This document shows, piece after piece, positions 26,701 through 36,457 of a stretch of 64,000 nt of DNA. The stretch is from Kluyvera sichuanensis (lineage in GTDB: Bacteria; Pseudomonadota; Gammaproteobacteria; Enterobacterales; Enterobacteriaceae): positions 40,620 to 104,619 of the forward strand of contig NZ_JABBJF010000015.1 in NCBI RefSeq assembly GCF_014218705.1, written 5' to 3'. A model generated the notes under the pieces. It ran no database searches and was not told the origin of the DNA. It saw only the letters and a list, made by a program, of their open reading frames with translations. Position 1 is the stretch's first letter; each line of letters opens with the position of its first letter. The translations under genes and the position numbers were made by a program.

Positions 26701-29700
26701 GGCGGAGGCAAACGCTGGGATAACGCTAACCGGTAAAACTGGGCAATCAGGAGTCGGACAAACCGTTAAAATTACCCTGGATAACTCGCAGGAGTTCACG
26801 GGGACCGTCGATATTAACGGCAACTGGACGGTAGTTCTGACACCATCACAGCTGAACGGTATTCCTGATGGCTATCACCAACTGACGCTTGCGATAGGGG
26901 ACAGGGCGGGGAATAAAGCCACTCCTGATGTTCTCAGCGTGCAGATCTATACCGATCCACTCTCCCCCCCAACGCTGACTCAGCCGTTTACTAATGGGAT
27001 ATTAAACGCGGTTGAAACGAACGCCCCAGACTCTCTGACCGGCGCGCTTAATATCGATTCTACGCTGGTGAAATCGGTGGTGGTCAGCATCAATAACGGG
27101 CCGGCGGTTGCCGCTCAGGTATTGAGTAATGGCACCTGGTCATTGCCAATGTCGAGTGCGGATCTTAAGGCGCTGCCGGACGGCGTGCTGCAGGTTAACG
27201 TGACCGTGACCGATATTGCGGGTAACCAGATCTCCGGGCAGGGGAGTTTTGAAGTGCTTACCCATTCGCTCCCGGTGGCAAATTACCTCACTCCGTTTGG
27301 TGATGGTGTTATTAACTACGCTGAAACCCAGACGGACCAAATCATTAAAGGGAGTACCGGCGTCACCGGCGCCGGCCAGAGCGTCGAGTTGACGTTAGGC
27401 GGAAAGCTTTATACGACAGGTAAGGTAGATGCTAACGGCAACTGGTCGGTCACCATCCCGCAAACAGATCTGGCCGCGATGAACAATCTGGCGTCTCTGG
27501 ACTTCTCCGTGAAGGTGATCGATCGTGCTGGAAATAGCGACACATCCGCTCTGACGACCGTCACAGTTCATAGCGCATTGCCTTCTCCAACAGTCAGCGA
27601 TCCATTCGGTGATGGTTTCATTAATATCAAAGAGGCCGCGAGTGCAGCAACGCTAACCGGTTCGACTGGCACTGTAGGGGCTAACCAGTATGTTACGGTT
27701 AAGGTTGATGTTAACGGCGTGCTTTATACGGCAAATGTTAATTCTAACGGTACCTGGACGGTCGCTTTACCTGCAGGTGCATTGCAATCTCTCTCTCCAG
27801 GCGAGCATCAGATAGTTATCTACGCTCAGGATCAGTACGGTAATAGCACCACCGTTAAAACACCTTACCAGGTCGCATTGACTGCGCCGTCGGTCACGAT
27901 TACATCGCCAATTTTTGGCGATGGCTACGTCAATGCCACTGAGGCGTCCAACGGCACTACGCTAACAGGATCATTCTCGTCGCCGTATCCGGTTGGTGCC
28001 AGCGTGAAGGTAACAATCGGCTCGCATACGTTTGATGCCGAGGTGACGGGTAAGGACTGGAAATTGGTTCTTACTGACACTGACTGGCTAGGTATTTCCG
28101 AACGTGGTTTACAGAATATCACCGTGTCACTTGATGACGGTGTCCACAACACCAGTACCGCCAGCGCTACGGTTACGCTGCTGCTGGATCAACCGACGAT
28201 CAGCGTGACGAAGTTGTTCGCGGGTGATAACACGCTGACTTATGCAGAAAGCCTATCTAATCAAATAATTAGTGGTACTTCTACGCATCTGCAGAAGGGG
28301 GACACTATTACCGTCACCTTCGGCGGTCCTAATAATATATTCACCACCACGGTACAGGCAGATGGCAGTTGGTCTCTCCAGCTCACGCCAGCGCAGATGG
28401 CGCTTCTTGCCAACGGGGCAATAACGGTTAAAGGAACTGACCTCGCGGGAAACTCCACCACGGCGGCGGATGCTGGGTCACTGACGCTTAACCTCACGGC
28501 GACATTGCCGTCGATCAGCATGGATTTGATAGCGGGGGATAACTACCTCAACGCCAATGAGCTTTCAATTGGCAATGTGTCTATTTCTGGCCGTGCGCTG
28601 AACCTTCCGCTCGGTGCACTTTTAGAGATTGTTATTGTGGATGCACAGTTAACTACATCTACGATCTACTCTAATGTCCCGGTGAATAGCGATGGGACCT
28701 GGAATCTATCTCTGCCCAGCGGGCTGTTTTCTGCCGATGGTAGTTACACCATCACCGTTACAAGCCCTGGTATTGTGGGACCTGCCAGCACCCAAACGGT
28801 GATTGTTGACCGTATTCTGCCTGCATTAAGCCTGGATCCGTTCGCCGCGGATGGCCTGGTAAATATCACTGAAAAAGCGATGGTGCAGGCCATCAGCGGG
28901 TTATCCGACATGGAAGGTAGTCGGGTGAGCATTACGTTGAATGGGCGAAGCTATTCTGCGTTGGTGATTGGGGGGAAATGGTCGGTGAACGTGCCGACAA
29001 ATGACATGGCCGCGCTGGGCAATGGATCTTACGAAATTAAGGCCAGTATCAGCGATGCCGCAGGCAATACCACCGAGAAAACGCAAACCATCATCGTTGA
29101 CAGCATTGCCCCTGTGCTAAGCGTGGCGGCGGGGCTACCAGCCGTGCTGACGACGCTAAATATCGGTACAGGTATTGTGCTACAAGGGACGGGGGATAAG
29201 GGAAACAGCGTTAACGTTGATTTTTTAACGACGCATTTGAGCGGTACGGTGGACGCCCTCGGAAACTGGAAGGTGACGTTGGATGCGTCATTACTCAAGT
29301 CATTAGGCGATGGACCATTGTCGATAGCGGTTAGTACTACCGATGCGGCCGGCAATACCACCACCAAAAATGTGTCGTTGAATATCGAGCTTAACCCGAG
29401 TCTGGGCGTTGTATTCAATAAGGTGACTGATGATAACCTGGTGAATCTGGCCGAATCGCTGGCGACGCAAACGCTGACCGGGAAAATTACAGGGAACGCT
29501 CTTGGGGCGAAGGTCTCACTGACCATTGCGGGGATTTATACCGTCAAAGATATCTCTGTTGCAGCGGATGGGACCTATTCCATTGAGTTGCCGCCTTCTA
29601 TCTGGACGGGTCTGATGGCGAATACGCTAGCGCTGCGCGTAGATGTGACCGACAGCTATGGTAATACAACCTTTGGCACCACTACGGTAAATCTGGCGAT

Positions 29701-32700
29701 AGCTAATCTCCCGGCAATCAGTAACGTTCTGGTGACGAAGGATAACGTCATTAACCTGGTGGAAAGCGGCTCTGATCAGCTCATTTCCGGGGTGGTCAGC
29801 CAGGCTGCGAACGTCAAGACGTTGGTGCTTAACCTTGGTGGTCAGACGATACAGGCGACGGTGGATGCGCTCGGGAACTGGACGGCTTCGCTGCCAACCA
29901 ACGTACTCAAAGCCCTTCCGGATGGGATGGCGACGGTCGGCGTGACGATTACCGATACGTCGGGCAACGTGATTAACACCAGCGCCAGCTTTAATGTGGT
30001 CACCCATAATCTGCCGGCAATCTCTCTCGACACGCTATTCAGCAACGGCATATTGAGCATTCCTGAACTGGCGGGCGCGCTCCTCAGCGGGACGGCGACC
30101 AATCTTGCGGGCAAAACCCTGACCATCCAGGTTGGTTCTACCACGGCGTTTACGACCAACGTAGACGGTACTGGACATTGGTCGGTGAATATACCGGATA
30201 CGGTAAAAGCGGCTTTGCAGGGGCTGGGGACAGGGAATGTGGGCATTACGATTACGGCGGCCGATCAGTACGGTAATACCGCGAGTCAGACCGGGTCGAT
30301 TAAGCTGGATCTGGTTGCTCCGGTCCTGCAAAACATGACGCTGTTTGGTGACAATCTGCTGAATCTTCTTGAGTCGCAGTCGAACCAGACGATCGTCGGT
30401 ACGATTGGCAATGCGCCGATAGGTTCAACGGTCCAAGTGTCCTTTGGAACGAAAATCTTTAACGGCGTCGTCAGCACCAGTTCGGGTGGGTTTACGATCA
30501 ACCTGTCGCCGAGCGTTCTTGCCAGCCTGTCGGATGGGCTATTTGTTACCAGCATCACCGTGACTACGCCGGATGGTAATAGCTTAACCACGTTGGGGCC
30601 TAACATTACCATTGGGCTGAAAAACCTGCCGGTCGTCGCGATCACCTCGCTGTTCGGCAACGACGGCTATCTTAACCATGCAGAAGCCATTGCGGCGCAG
30701 ACTATCTCCGGAACGGTGACCGGTCTGGCGGATGGCGTGAATAAGGTCAAGGTAACGGTAAACGGTACCGATTATCTGGCCGATCTCAGTGGCGGCAACT
30801 GGACGTTATCGCTGCCAGCGGGAACGCTTTCGCAGATTAAAGACGGCGTATTCAACGTTACCGCATCGGTGGTTGATGCCGTGAACAATACGGTGACCGG
30901 CAGTAAAACGGTAAACGCGATCGTACAGGCGGTGCCGTCGCTGCACCTGAACACGCTGTTTGGCGATGGGACGTTGGATCTTATCGATCTGCTGACCAAC
31001 CCTGTTTTATCCGGCACCAGCAGCAATGTGGCCGTGGGCACGCAAATTATGGTCAGTGTCGGGGCGCTGAATATTCCGGCGACCATCGGCGCCAACGGAC
31101 TGTGGCAAATAACGCTATCGGCTGCCTCATTGCAGAATCTGCAGGATATCTCAGGCCTGAAGGTCAGCGTGACGATGACCGATGCAGCAGGCAACGTCGC
31201 CTCGGACTCTCAGCAGGTTACCGTTGCGATTCAGGCGACGCCTTCCGTCACGATCACCTCGCTGTTCGGCGATAACCTGGTGGGGGGCGTGCTGAATGGC
31301 GGGTTGAACAGCGCGGAATCGAAGGTTGCACAGACCATTTCGGGTATCAGCCAGAATGCCATCGGTTCGCAGGTAAAAGTGCTGGTGGCCGGTGTTAGCT
31401 ATTTTGCCACCGTGGCGGCGGACGGTACCTGGGCAGTATCGGTTCCGTCCAGCGCGCTGACGGGCCTGAGCGATGGTCAGCAAAGCGTTAGCGTGTCGGT
31501 CACTAACTCCGCAGGTAAAGTGGCCAGCGATACGAGTGCGTTGAATGTTATTCTCCATACGCCAACTATCTCGGTATCCACGCTGTTTGGTGATGGCAAA
31601 CTGAATATCAACGAAGCGAATGGCGGGCAGCTCATTAGCGGAACGATTACGAATGCCACTGCTGGTTCGGTGGTGACGGTGACCGTAGGAGGAGCTTCGT
31701 TTAACGGGACGGTGAACAGCAACGGCACATGGACGGCCTCCATCAGCAATACCGTGCTAAAAGCGTTGCAGGGGAATACCGCCACCATTACCTATTCCGT
31801 CACCGACCGGGTAGGTAATACCGACACGAAATCAACCGACGTTGCCGTGAAGTTGACCCAGCCAGATCTGGGCCTGACGCCAGTGCTATCTGGGGTAATC
31901 AATGGCCTTCTTGGGCTTGTCGGTGGGCTATTGGGTTCATTAGGGTTAACCAAACCGGCCATTCTGACCCTCAGCGGCACATCGCATAACCTTGAGGCAG
32001 GATCGCTCGTTAACATTAACCTGGCGAATTTGGCTTTCGGAAGCGCGACGGTTAAAGCCGACGGAACATGGAGTACCGATCTTAATCTCGGTTTGGATCT
32101 GGTGAAAATCCTCTCGCTGAGCACGATTGTTTACCTTTCTGCGGCAGATTCGGCGGGCAATATGGCCTATCTGAATGTTGGTCTTGGCGGCGGAAACCCA
32201 ACCATCACACCACCACCGGGTACTTCAACGTTGATGACGGAAGCGGCCAGCTTCTCCGTGCTTGCCGCCAGTGCCAACGAAGATTCGGACAACAGTTCGC
32301 AGACAAGTTCGGACAGTTCGAACACCACGACCACCACCGCCGCCACTCATGAGACGGCCACCACCACAGATACCACAACCACGGAGACCACCTACACCAT
32401 TGGCGGCCTGAGCGTCGACCTTGCCGACGGCACCACGCAGACCGGCGATACGGTACATGGCGGCACCGGTAACGACACCATCCATCTCTCATCGCTGGGC
32501 TTTACCGAAATCGACGGCGGCGCGGGGACGGACACCTTGGTGCTGGATGGCTCCAATATCATCCTGAACCTCATCGAACTGGCGGGGAAAGTTCACAACA
32601 TTGAAGTTATCGATCTGGGCAAATCCGGGAATAACAGCATCACGCTGGATGTTAACGAAGCGCTGACGATCACCGATAAACCGGAAGACGACCTGCTGAT

Positions 32701-32875
32701 CAAAGGCAGCGACGGCGACCAGATCAACCTGAAACACGGCGCGACGGATACCTGGGCGATTACCGAACAGCGTGAAGTGAACGGCGTGATGTTCGACGTT
32801 TATCACAACAGTTCGCAATCCAATACGCTTAGCGATGTCCTTATTCAGCATGGACTGCATGTCAACATGGTCTAA
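20708..32875 (+). CDS. bapA: BapA-like giant repetitive adhesin, type I secreted
   Basis: A 4055-residue surface or biofilm adhesin. The first 110 residues match the BapA prefix type (VLNRKTGN, DGTTVRYQNFFLLDE). An Ala/Gly-rich hydrophobic stretch follows (about 110-160). Then come some 35 to 40 Ig-like repeats of roughly 90-100 residues, each with a pattern like VTVDTxAPxLxI then LNxxE then LSGxTG. Near 3850 is a Ser/Thr-rich linker. The end has GGTGNDTIHL and DGGAGTDTLVLDG, the glycine-rich type I secretion target region. The gene heads a block with the TolC, ABC and HlyD parts that export it, and lies between ssrA and smpB as in Salmonella bapABCD. No break in the frame is visible. Confidence 0.93.
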   Translation: MPPSNSLPGAVDVLNRKTGNLVMEYTKESDRVVNLTQSSVVRVHASPDVVGSYERQGNDLIIHMKDGTTVRYQNFFLLDEEGLHSELIFEDQLGVHHAVFPAAAEAGPIAAEAIVPVFSDVALGSLIGASGLSALAALGGIAAIGGVIGVAAAASNSGDSHDNKQSAPTTPTITITPVATDNIINKQEIGSAQTVSGSVQSQFAGSTLTISLNGQTWSTTINADGTWTSQLPLSLLQTLADGTYPLKVSITTPGGSTFTKESVITVDTTPPELTLTPFASGGTVTQAQHDADKIVRGYVDEKDAGATIVVTLNNKQYTAVADGKGQWQLVIPKADMGLLLDGKDYTITYTATDIAGNETSTTATVNTNFGTPKITIDPFTGDNVISGAEVLLNQTLSGHTANIPIGNIVTITLAGKTYYAEVLGDGSWKTTIAAGDLGKLKDPQYTITAKVNDDQGISTDGTAEITIDTAQPAIAIAILSTDDYLNVHEAEQPLVVRGVVTAFAPGVAIIVTVNGKTYTVSNIDAAGNWSVTIPSSDLVALKDGPNVITATATLNTDTATDQHTLNVQIHHVPDLVINPLFSDDYLNATEQKSDQILSGNTGVSGPGQSVTVQLGGKPYSATVDGDGTWKVTIPAGDLQKLADGVLTVTVNASDASGNTSAASQTVTVDTVAPPLTILPLTGDGKLNGTELTQNQTLSGMGSVNERWQTVTVTLNGKTYTTFIGEDGSWRVLLPSQDLGQLGAGNYPLVATLTDAAGNTTTVTQTVSVKTAPLTVTVQAFTDGNVLDAAEVKADQILRGGSNAEANSTVTVVLNGKSYSTVTNASGDWQVTLPAAELQKLADGAQNLTVSITDGYGQSKTVTAGFTVDTNNDALSIGIIASDDYLNVSEADSGLTVRGTSAGLPQGTIITVHLNGGDYIAKVGADGSWQTDVIPGDLLITMPDGPQTLTATAEVNGVQVVDSHTFVVAIHSQFNFKVDPLFDNNGILNLVASSQDQTLTGKTGVTGAGQKIVAILNGQQYVGTVLADGSWSIVLPKGAMENLADGSNDIRFIYSDIAGNSGSTPDSFIVDKTPPILTVSPVNATDLLGSNNVSAGILLEVSALPDVLSVYAKINNQNYIATFNNVNGRWEIPIDASVLSTLPNGATTFTVTAQDIAGNTTTVSHTVTVDTVAPNVVIDPVTQDNIVDVAEIITGITLTGKTVPADPGAKVSVIFNGTLLDDVTVGLDGSWSVFVSNLILQGMSKGPHTVQVVVTDLAGNVSQSVSESFNVDTDRSAISIHPVEGIDKIGVANIADGLTISGLSSRIPENGVVTITINGVQYTATVSATGEWSTTVPQQAAAAIADGTTTITVSALDVDGNAVSSEHQFTIITHTLPQPAIHLPFGDGVINAAEALVGGSLSGTTGIKGAGQTVTITLDNGTPLNAVVDANGNWTLALTPGQLAALGNGDHTVNVSVTDAVGNQNTASVPLVVDKSAPTVGVYSVTDDNIVNSIEAAGPLTISGTGTYDSKHVLTLVVLVNGQSYDAILQSNGTWSIMLPAGALSGVPDGPVTVKVTATDYAGNSTTTSSSFTLDASPLNAPKIQVNKISTDDYVNKAEAGSDLIISGTTLNVEQGRDVKIIFGGQTYFAKVQADGTWSYTVLQANLASVADGAQVISVSVSDLAGNIASGEHTVTFVAQPASQPTIVINTVAQDDVINALEHTTPLVISGTSTGLATGSVVSVTLNTKLYTATVDKNGNWSLTVPQTDVLALSETSYSISASAVDAAQNPAGTTHSITVDTSAPTLIVDVASSVFADHALNIAEAAVDQIIRGTGTAGETVSLTINNRVISALVDSQGNWQMTLLSADLQSLPASATLVFKSADAAGNEATNTVTVSVKTSGGPTITLDSMFTDNIVSLAEAVAGTTLKGSANGLTTGTQVTVTIGSDKFYGTVTGNTWTVAVTPGELKTSGQLDVTVTANDAWGNPATAHSNLDVVLGVPQAKLPGSVFGTDNILSQAEANAGITLTGKTGQSGVGQTVKITLDNSQEFTGTVDINGNWTVVLTPSQLNGIPDGYHQLTLAIGDRAGNKATPDVLSVQIYTDPLSPPTLTQPFTNGILNAVETNAPDSLTGALNIDSTLVKSVVVSINNGPAVAAQVLSNGTWSLPMSSADLKALPDGVLQVNVTVTDIAGNQISGQGSFEVLTHSLPVANYLTPFGDGVINYAETQTDQIIKGSTGVTGAGQSVELTLGGKLYTTGKVDANGNWSVTIPQTDLAAMNNLASLDFSVKVIDRAGNSDTSALTTVTVHSALPSPTVSDPFGDGFINIKEAASAATLTGSTGTVGANQYVTVKVDVNGVLYTANVNSNGTWTVALPAGALQSLSPGEHQIVIYAQDQYGNSTTVKTPYQVALTAPSVTITSPIFGDGYVNATEASNGTTLTGSFSSPYPVGASVKVTIGSHTFDAEVTGKDWKLVLTDTDWLGISERGLQNITVSLDDGVHNTSTASATVTLLLDQPTISVTKLFAGDNTLTYAESLSNQIISGTSTHLQKGDTITVTFGGPNNIFTTTVQADGSWSLQLTPAQMALLANGAITVKGTDLAGNSTTAADAGSLTLNLTATLPSISMDLIAGDNYLNANELSIGNVSISGRALNLPLGALLEIVIVDAQLTTSTIYSNVPVNSDGTWNLSLPSGLFSADGSYTITVTSPGIVGPASTQTVIVDRILPALSLDPFAADGLVNITEKAMVQAISGLSDMEGSRVSITLNGRSYSALVIGGKWSVNVPTNDMAALGNGSYEIKASISDAAGNTTEKTQTIIVDSIAPVLSVAAGLPAVLTTLNIGTGIVLQGTGDKGNSVNVDFLTTHLSGTVDALGNWKVTLDASLLKSLGDGPLSIAVSTTDAAGNTTTKNVSLNIELNPSLGVVFNKVTDDNLVNLAESLATQTLTGKITGNALGAKVSLTIAGIYTVKDISVAADGTYSIELPPSIWTGLMANTLALRVDVTDSYGNTTFGTTTVNLAIANLPAISNVLVTKDNVINLVESGSDQLISGVVSQAANVKTLVLNLGGQTIQATVDALGNWTASLPTNVLKALPDGMATVGVTITDTSGNVINTSASFNVVTHNLPAISLDTLFSNGILSIPELAGALLSGTATNLAGKTLTIQVGSTTAFTTNVDGTGHWSVNIPDTVKAALQGLGTGNVGITITAADQYGNTASQTGSIKLDLVAPVLQNMTLFGDNLLNLLESQSNQTIVGTIGNAPIGSTVQVSFGTKIFNGVVSTSSGGFTINLSPSVLASLSDGLFVTSITVTTPDGNSLTTLGPNITIGLKNLPVVAITSLFGNDGYLNHAEAIAAQTISGTVTGLADGVNKVKVTVNGTDYLADLSGGNWTLSLPAGTLSQIKDGVFNVTASVVDAVNNTVTGSKTVNAIVQAVPSLHLNTLFGDGTLDLIDLLTNPVLSGTSSNVAVGTQIMVSVGALNIPATIGANGLWQITLSAASLQNLQDISGLKVSVTMTDAAGNVASDSQQVTVAIQATPSVTITSLFGDNLVGGVLNGGLNSAESKVAQTISGISQNAIGSQVKVLVAGVSYFATVAADGTWAVSVPSSALTGLSDGQQSVSVSVTNSAGKVASDTSALNVILHTPTISVSTLFGDGKLNINEANGGQLISGTITNATAGSVVTVTVGGASFNGTVNSNGTWTASISNTVLKALQGNTATITYSVTDRVGNTDTKSTDVAVKLTQPDLGLTPVLSGVINGLLGLVGGLLGSLGLTKPAILTLSGTSHNLEAGSLVNINLANLAFGSATVKADGTWSTDLNLGLDLVKILSLSTIVYLSAADSAGNMAYLNVGLGGGNPTITPPPGTSTLMTEAASFSVLAASANEDSDNSSQTSSDSSNTTTTTAATHETATTTDTTTTETTYTIGGLSVDLADGTTQTGDTVHGGTGNDTIHLSSLGFTEIDGGAGTDTLVLDGSNIILNLIELAGKVHNIEVIDLGKSGNNSITLDVNEALTITDKPEDDLLIKGSDGDQINLKHGATDTWAITEQREVNGVMFDVYHNSSQSNTLSDVLIQHGLHVNMV

Positions 32876-32945
32876 CGGGAATTAACACCTCAGGGACGAG
32901 GCGGGCAATCAACAATATCACCACGGGCAATCCTAAGGTGGAAAA

Positions 32946-34286
32946 ATGAAACGTGCCGTATCTCTACTGTTAATGATGTTACCGATGGCTAATCTGTTGG
33001 CGGCTCCCGGTAACGAAGGACAATATCGGTGGCAATCGGCCCCAAGCGAACAGCTTCAGGCTCAGCTGACCATTAAGGAAGCGATACTGCGGGCGTTTGC
33101 CCGCAACCCAAAAATTGCCCAGGCCTCCGCGCAGATCCGCGTAGGCCGGGCGAATCTTGATGAAGCGAAAAGCGCCTGGTTCCCGCAGATCTCCTTGCAG
33201 GGCAACATGGGGCGATCGCACCGTACTGACTCCGCCGGATCGTTGAATAACAACGGTTCTGGCGGCGTTTCGCTAAAACAGCTGCTGTACGATTTTGGTA
33301 AAACCGGCGGCAGTATTGATGAGCAGTACAACCTCTCCGACGCATGGCGTTTCGAGCTATACAGCGCCCTCAATGAGGTTGGCACGCAAACGCTGCAAAC
33401 CTATCTGCAGGTCAAGCGCTATCAGGCGCTGGCGCAGGTCGCACGCAATAATATCCAGTCGCTTCAGGCGATTCAGGAGATGGCGAAACTGCGGGCCCAG
33501 GCTGGCCTGAGCTCGCAGTCCGACGTGCTACAGGCGGAGTCGCGTATCGCTGGCATGAACGCCACGGTTGCCCAGTTTGAGGCGCAGAAACGCACCGCAC
33601 AGGCGGCGCTAAGCGTGCTGACGGGGGTAGTGTCTGACAACCTGCCGGATCTCCCTGAAGATCTGATGAAGCAAAAATTTTCCGTTAACTCCCTTCCGTA
33701 TGAACGCAGCAATGCGGTGCATAGCGCCCAGTCTAAGCAGTTGGCGGCGGAGCAGCGTATTCGTCAGGCGCAGGCCCAGCATTGGCCGACCATCTCGGTG
33801 CAGGCCGGGCGGACGCGCTATGAAAACGATCAAAGCAACTACTGGGACGATCAGGTGCAGTTGGTGGTGGATGCGCCACTCTACCAGGGCGGCGCGGTCA
33901 GTGCTCGCGTAGATGCCGCAGAAGGGGACCGGGCAAGCGCTCAGGCTCAGGTTGAAGCGAGCAAGCTGGACATGAACCAGCGCGCCGCGACCGCCTGGGC
34001 CGATCTCACCGGTGCCCAGATTCGCCAGCAGGCTGGGGAAGCGCAGTCGGCCACCGCCGAACTGGCTCGCCGGGTTTATCGCGATGAATATCGCCTCAGC
34101 AAGCGCAGCCTGAACGATTTGCTGAGCATTGAACAGGACGTTTTTCAGGCCGATAGCGCCACCATAACCGCACGCTATGACGCGTGGGATGCTGCCGTAC
34201 GCTACGCGGGGGCCGCCGATAACCTACTTGATATGTTAGGCATCGAGCGCAGCCGCACCGTTGGTGATGACTTACCCGCACTATAG
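32946..34286 (+). CDS. bapB: TolC-family outer membrane protein
   Basis: A 446-residue outer-membrane factor with a signal peptide (MKRAVSLLLMMLPMANLLA, cleaved near AAP). It has two long helical repeats typical of TolC: IKEAILRAFARNPKIAQA near the N-terminus and LKQLLYDFGKTGG, then QLVVDAPLYQGGAVSAR in the second half. It would form the trimeric channel through the outer membrane for BapA. It starts 70 bp after bapA, behind AAGGTGGAAA. Confidence 0.9.
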   Translation: MKRAVSLLLMMLPMANLLAAPGNEGQYRWQSAPSEQLQAQLTIKEAILRAFARNPKIAQASAQIRVGRANLDEAKSAWFPQISLQGNMGRSHRTDSAGSLNNNGSGGVSLKQLLYDFGKTGGSIDEQYNLSDAWRFELYSALNEVGTQTLQTYLQVKRYQALAQVARNNIQSLQAIQEMAKLRAQAGLSSQSDVLQAESRIAGMNATVAQFEAQKRTAQAALSVLTGVVSDNLPDLPEDLMKQKFSVNSLPYERSNAVHSAQSKQLAAEQRIRQAQAQHWPTISVQAGRTRYENDQSNYWDDQVQLVVDAPLYQGGAVSARVDAAEGDRASAQAQVEASKLDMNQRAATAWADLTGAQIRQQAGEAQSATAELARRVYRDEYRLSKRSLNDLLSIEQDVFQADSATITARYDAWDAAVRYAGAADNLLDMLGIERSRTVGDDLPAL

Positions 34287-34309
34287 ACAACACGGATGCA
34301 GGAGTGGTT

Positions 34310-36457
34310 ATGCAACAGCCGGATACCGAAAGCTGGATCAATGTGATGGTGCGCGCGGCAGGCCGCTTTGGCCTGCCAGCGGATGCGCCTGCCGTGCGTC
34401 AACAGATGCGCTGGTTTGAAAATTTACCGATCGACGTGCGCCTGCAAAGGCTGAGTGGGCTGATGGGACTACAGGTGCACCGTGTCCCGGTGGCGAAAAT
34501 GCGCTGGAGCGCGCAGAACCTGCCCGCCATCGTGCAGATGGAAAGTGGCGAAATTATGCTGCTGGAGTCGCTCAACGCCGAGGGACTGGTGACCTACTGG
34601 CTCAGCAACGGCGGCGATCTGGTGCGGGAAGAGGCGCTGGAGACGCTGCTTGAGCGCATCACTTCCGATGTGGTGATGTTGGGTATTGCGGTACGCGGGC
34701 GCGACTCGCGTATTGATGATTTTACCCGCCCGTGGGAAGCGCACTGGTTCTGGCGCCATTTCCGCCATACTGGGCGCAAGCTCTCTGAAATCGCGCTGGC
34801 CTCTATCGTCGGCAACGTGATGGCGCTGGGGGGGATTCTGTTTTCGATGCAGGTCTATGACCGGGTTATTCCTGCCCAGTCGTTCCCTACGCTGTGGGTA
34901 CTGTTTTTTGGCGTGCTGCTGGCGGCGGCGCTGGAGTTCTTTATCCGTCTGGCGCGAACCTACATCTCGGACATCATGGGTAAACATATTGACCTGAATT
35001 TATCGTCGATGTTTTTTGCCAGGGCGATGTCGATTAAAAACGATGCCAGGCCGAAGTCCACCGGATCGTTTATCTCGCAGCTGCGCGAGCTGGATCAGGT
35101 GCGCGAACTGCTGACCTCCACGACGGTGGGTGCGGCGATGGATATGCCCTTCGTGCTGCTGTTTATCGTGATCATCGCGATGGTCGGCGGCCCGTTGGTG
35201 GTGATCCCGCTGATCGCGATCCCGTTAATTGTGATCCCCGGCCTGCTGGTGCAGTGGCCAATGGCCAAGCTTGCCAAAGAGGGGATGCGTGAGAGCGCCA
35301 TTCGTAACGCCGTGCTGGTGGAATCGATTGAAGGGGTAGAGGACATTAAGGCGCTGCAGGCGGAGCCTTACTTCCAGCGTCAGTGGGAAACAACGCACGC
35401 CGTCGGGGCCAGCATCGGCATGAAGCAGCGAATCTGGGGAGCGCGGCTTAGCGGCTGGGCATCCACCGTTCAGCAGATCACCTACGCCGGCATGTTAGTG
35501 TTTGGCTGTTTTCTGGTGATTGATGGCAGCATCACCACCGGTACGCTGGTGGCGTGCAGCATGCTGTCGTCACGCCCCATTGCGCCGCTGATGCAGCTGA
35601 CGATGGTCTTCTCGCGCTGGCAACATGCGAAATCGGCGATGACCGGGCTGAACGAACTGCTGAAAAAACCGCTGGATAAAGAGTCGGATAAGAAGATGGC
35701 GCACTGCCCGGTGCTGGCGGGGCACTATCAGATGCAGCAGATGCAGTACAGCTATGACGTGGAAAAGGGCGAGCAGGCGTTGAGTATTGACGGGCTGGAG
35801 ATTATGCCCGGTGAACGGGTCGCCATTCTGGGGAAAACCGGGGCCGGGAAATCCACGCTGCTGCGGCTTTTTTCCGGGCAGGTTCAGGCCACCAAAGGAA
35901 AAACGATTATCGACGGCGTTGATATGGCGCACATCGACCCAACCGATGTCAGGCGGCAGGTTGGATATCTCTCGCAGGACTCCAGGCTCTTTTTCGGCAC
36001 GCTGCGGCAGAACCTGATGCTGGGTCATCCCCATGCGACCGAAGCGGAGCTGATTCAGGCGCTGCGGATTAGCGGAGCAATTACGCTGGTGCAGCAGGAT
36101 GCCGCGAGCCTCGACCGCATGATTAACGAAGGCGGGCGCGGTTTATCGGGCGGGCAGCGGCAGATGGTGCTGCTGAGCCGCCTGATTGTGCGTAACCCGC
36201 AAATTGTGCTGCTGGATGAACCGACGGCTTCAATGGACGAACAGCTGGAAGAGTGGGTGATTCGCCAGCTTCAACAGTGGCTGACCGGGCGCACGCTGGT
36301 GCTGGTTACCCATCGCCCGGCTCTGCTCAAGCTGGTCGACCGCATTGTGGTGCTGGAAAACGGGAAGGTGGTGGCTGACGGTCCGCGCGATACGTTACTG
36401 AATCAGGCGAGGAAGAACAGCAATGTCGCCTCGATTGTTCCCGGAGGTGCGCAATGA
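34310..36457 (+). CDS. bapC: Type I secretion ABC transporter
   Basis: A 715-residue fused permease-ATPase of the LapB/HlyB group. The N-terminal 130 residues resemble a C39-peptidase-like domain but I see no catalytic Cys-His pair, so it probably binds substrate without cleaving it. The membrane domain (about 155-430) is followed by the ATPase with Walker A GKTGAGKST, signature LSGGQRQ and Walker B IVLLDEPTASMD. The ATG at 34310 follows GCAGGAG; an upstream GTG at 34304 is less likely. It overlaps bapD by four bases. Confidence 0.92.
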   Translation: MQQPDTESWINVMVRAAGRFGLPADAPAVRQQMRWFENLPIDVRLQRLSGLMGLQVHRVPVAKMRWSAQNLPAIVQMESGEIMLLESLNAEGLVTYWLSNGGDLVREEALETLLERITSDVVMLGIAVRGRDSRIDDFTRPWEAHWFWRHFRHTGRKLSEIALASIVGNVMALGGILFSMQVYDRVIPAQSFPTLWVLFFGVLLAAALEFFIRLARTYISDIMGKHIDLNLSSMFFARAMSIKNDARPKSTGSFISQLRELDQVRELLTSTTVGAAMDMPFVLLFIVIIAMVGGPLVVIPLIAIPLIVIPGLLVQWPMAKLAKEGMRESAIRNAVLVESIEGVEDIKALQAEPYFQRQWETTHAVGASIGMKQRIWGARLSGWASTVQQITYAGMLVFGCFLVIDGSITTGTLVACSMLSSRPIAPLMQLTMVFSRWQHAKSAMTGLNELLKKPLDKESDKKMAHCPVLAGHYQMQQMQYSYDVEKGEQALSIDGLEIMPGERVAILGKTGAGKSTLLRLFSGQVQATKGKTIIDGVDMAHIDPTDVRRQVGYLSQDSRLFFGTLRQNLMLGHPHATEAELIQALRISGAITLVQQDAASLDRMINEGGRGLSGGQRQMVLLSRLIVRNPQIVLLDEPTASMDEQLEEWVIRQLQQWLTGRTLVLVTHRPALLKLVDRIVVLENGKVVADGPRDTLLNQARKNSNVASIVPGGAQ

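Noticed and set aside
20747..32860. Many long open frames on the minus strand across bapA
   Set aside because: They follow the repeat period and codon bias of bapA and lack ribosome-binding sites or family motifs.
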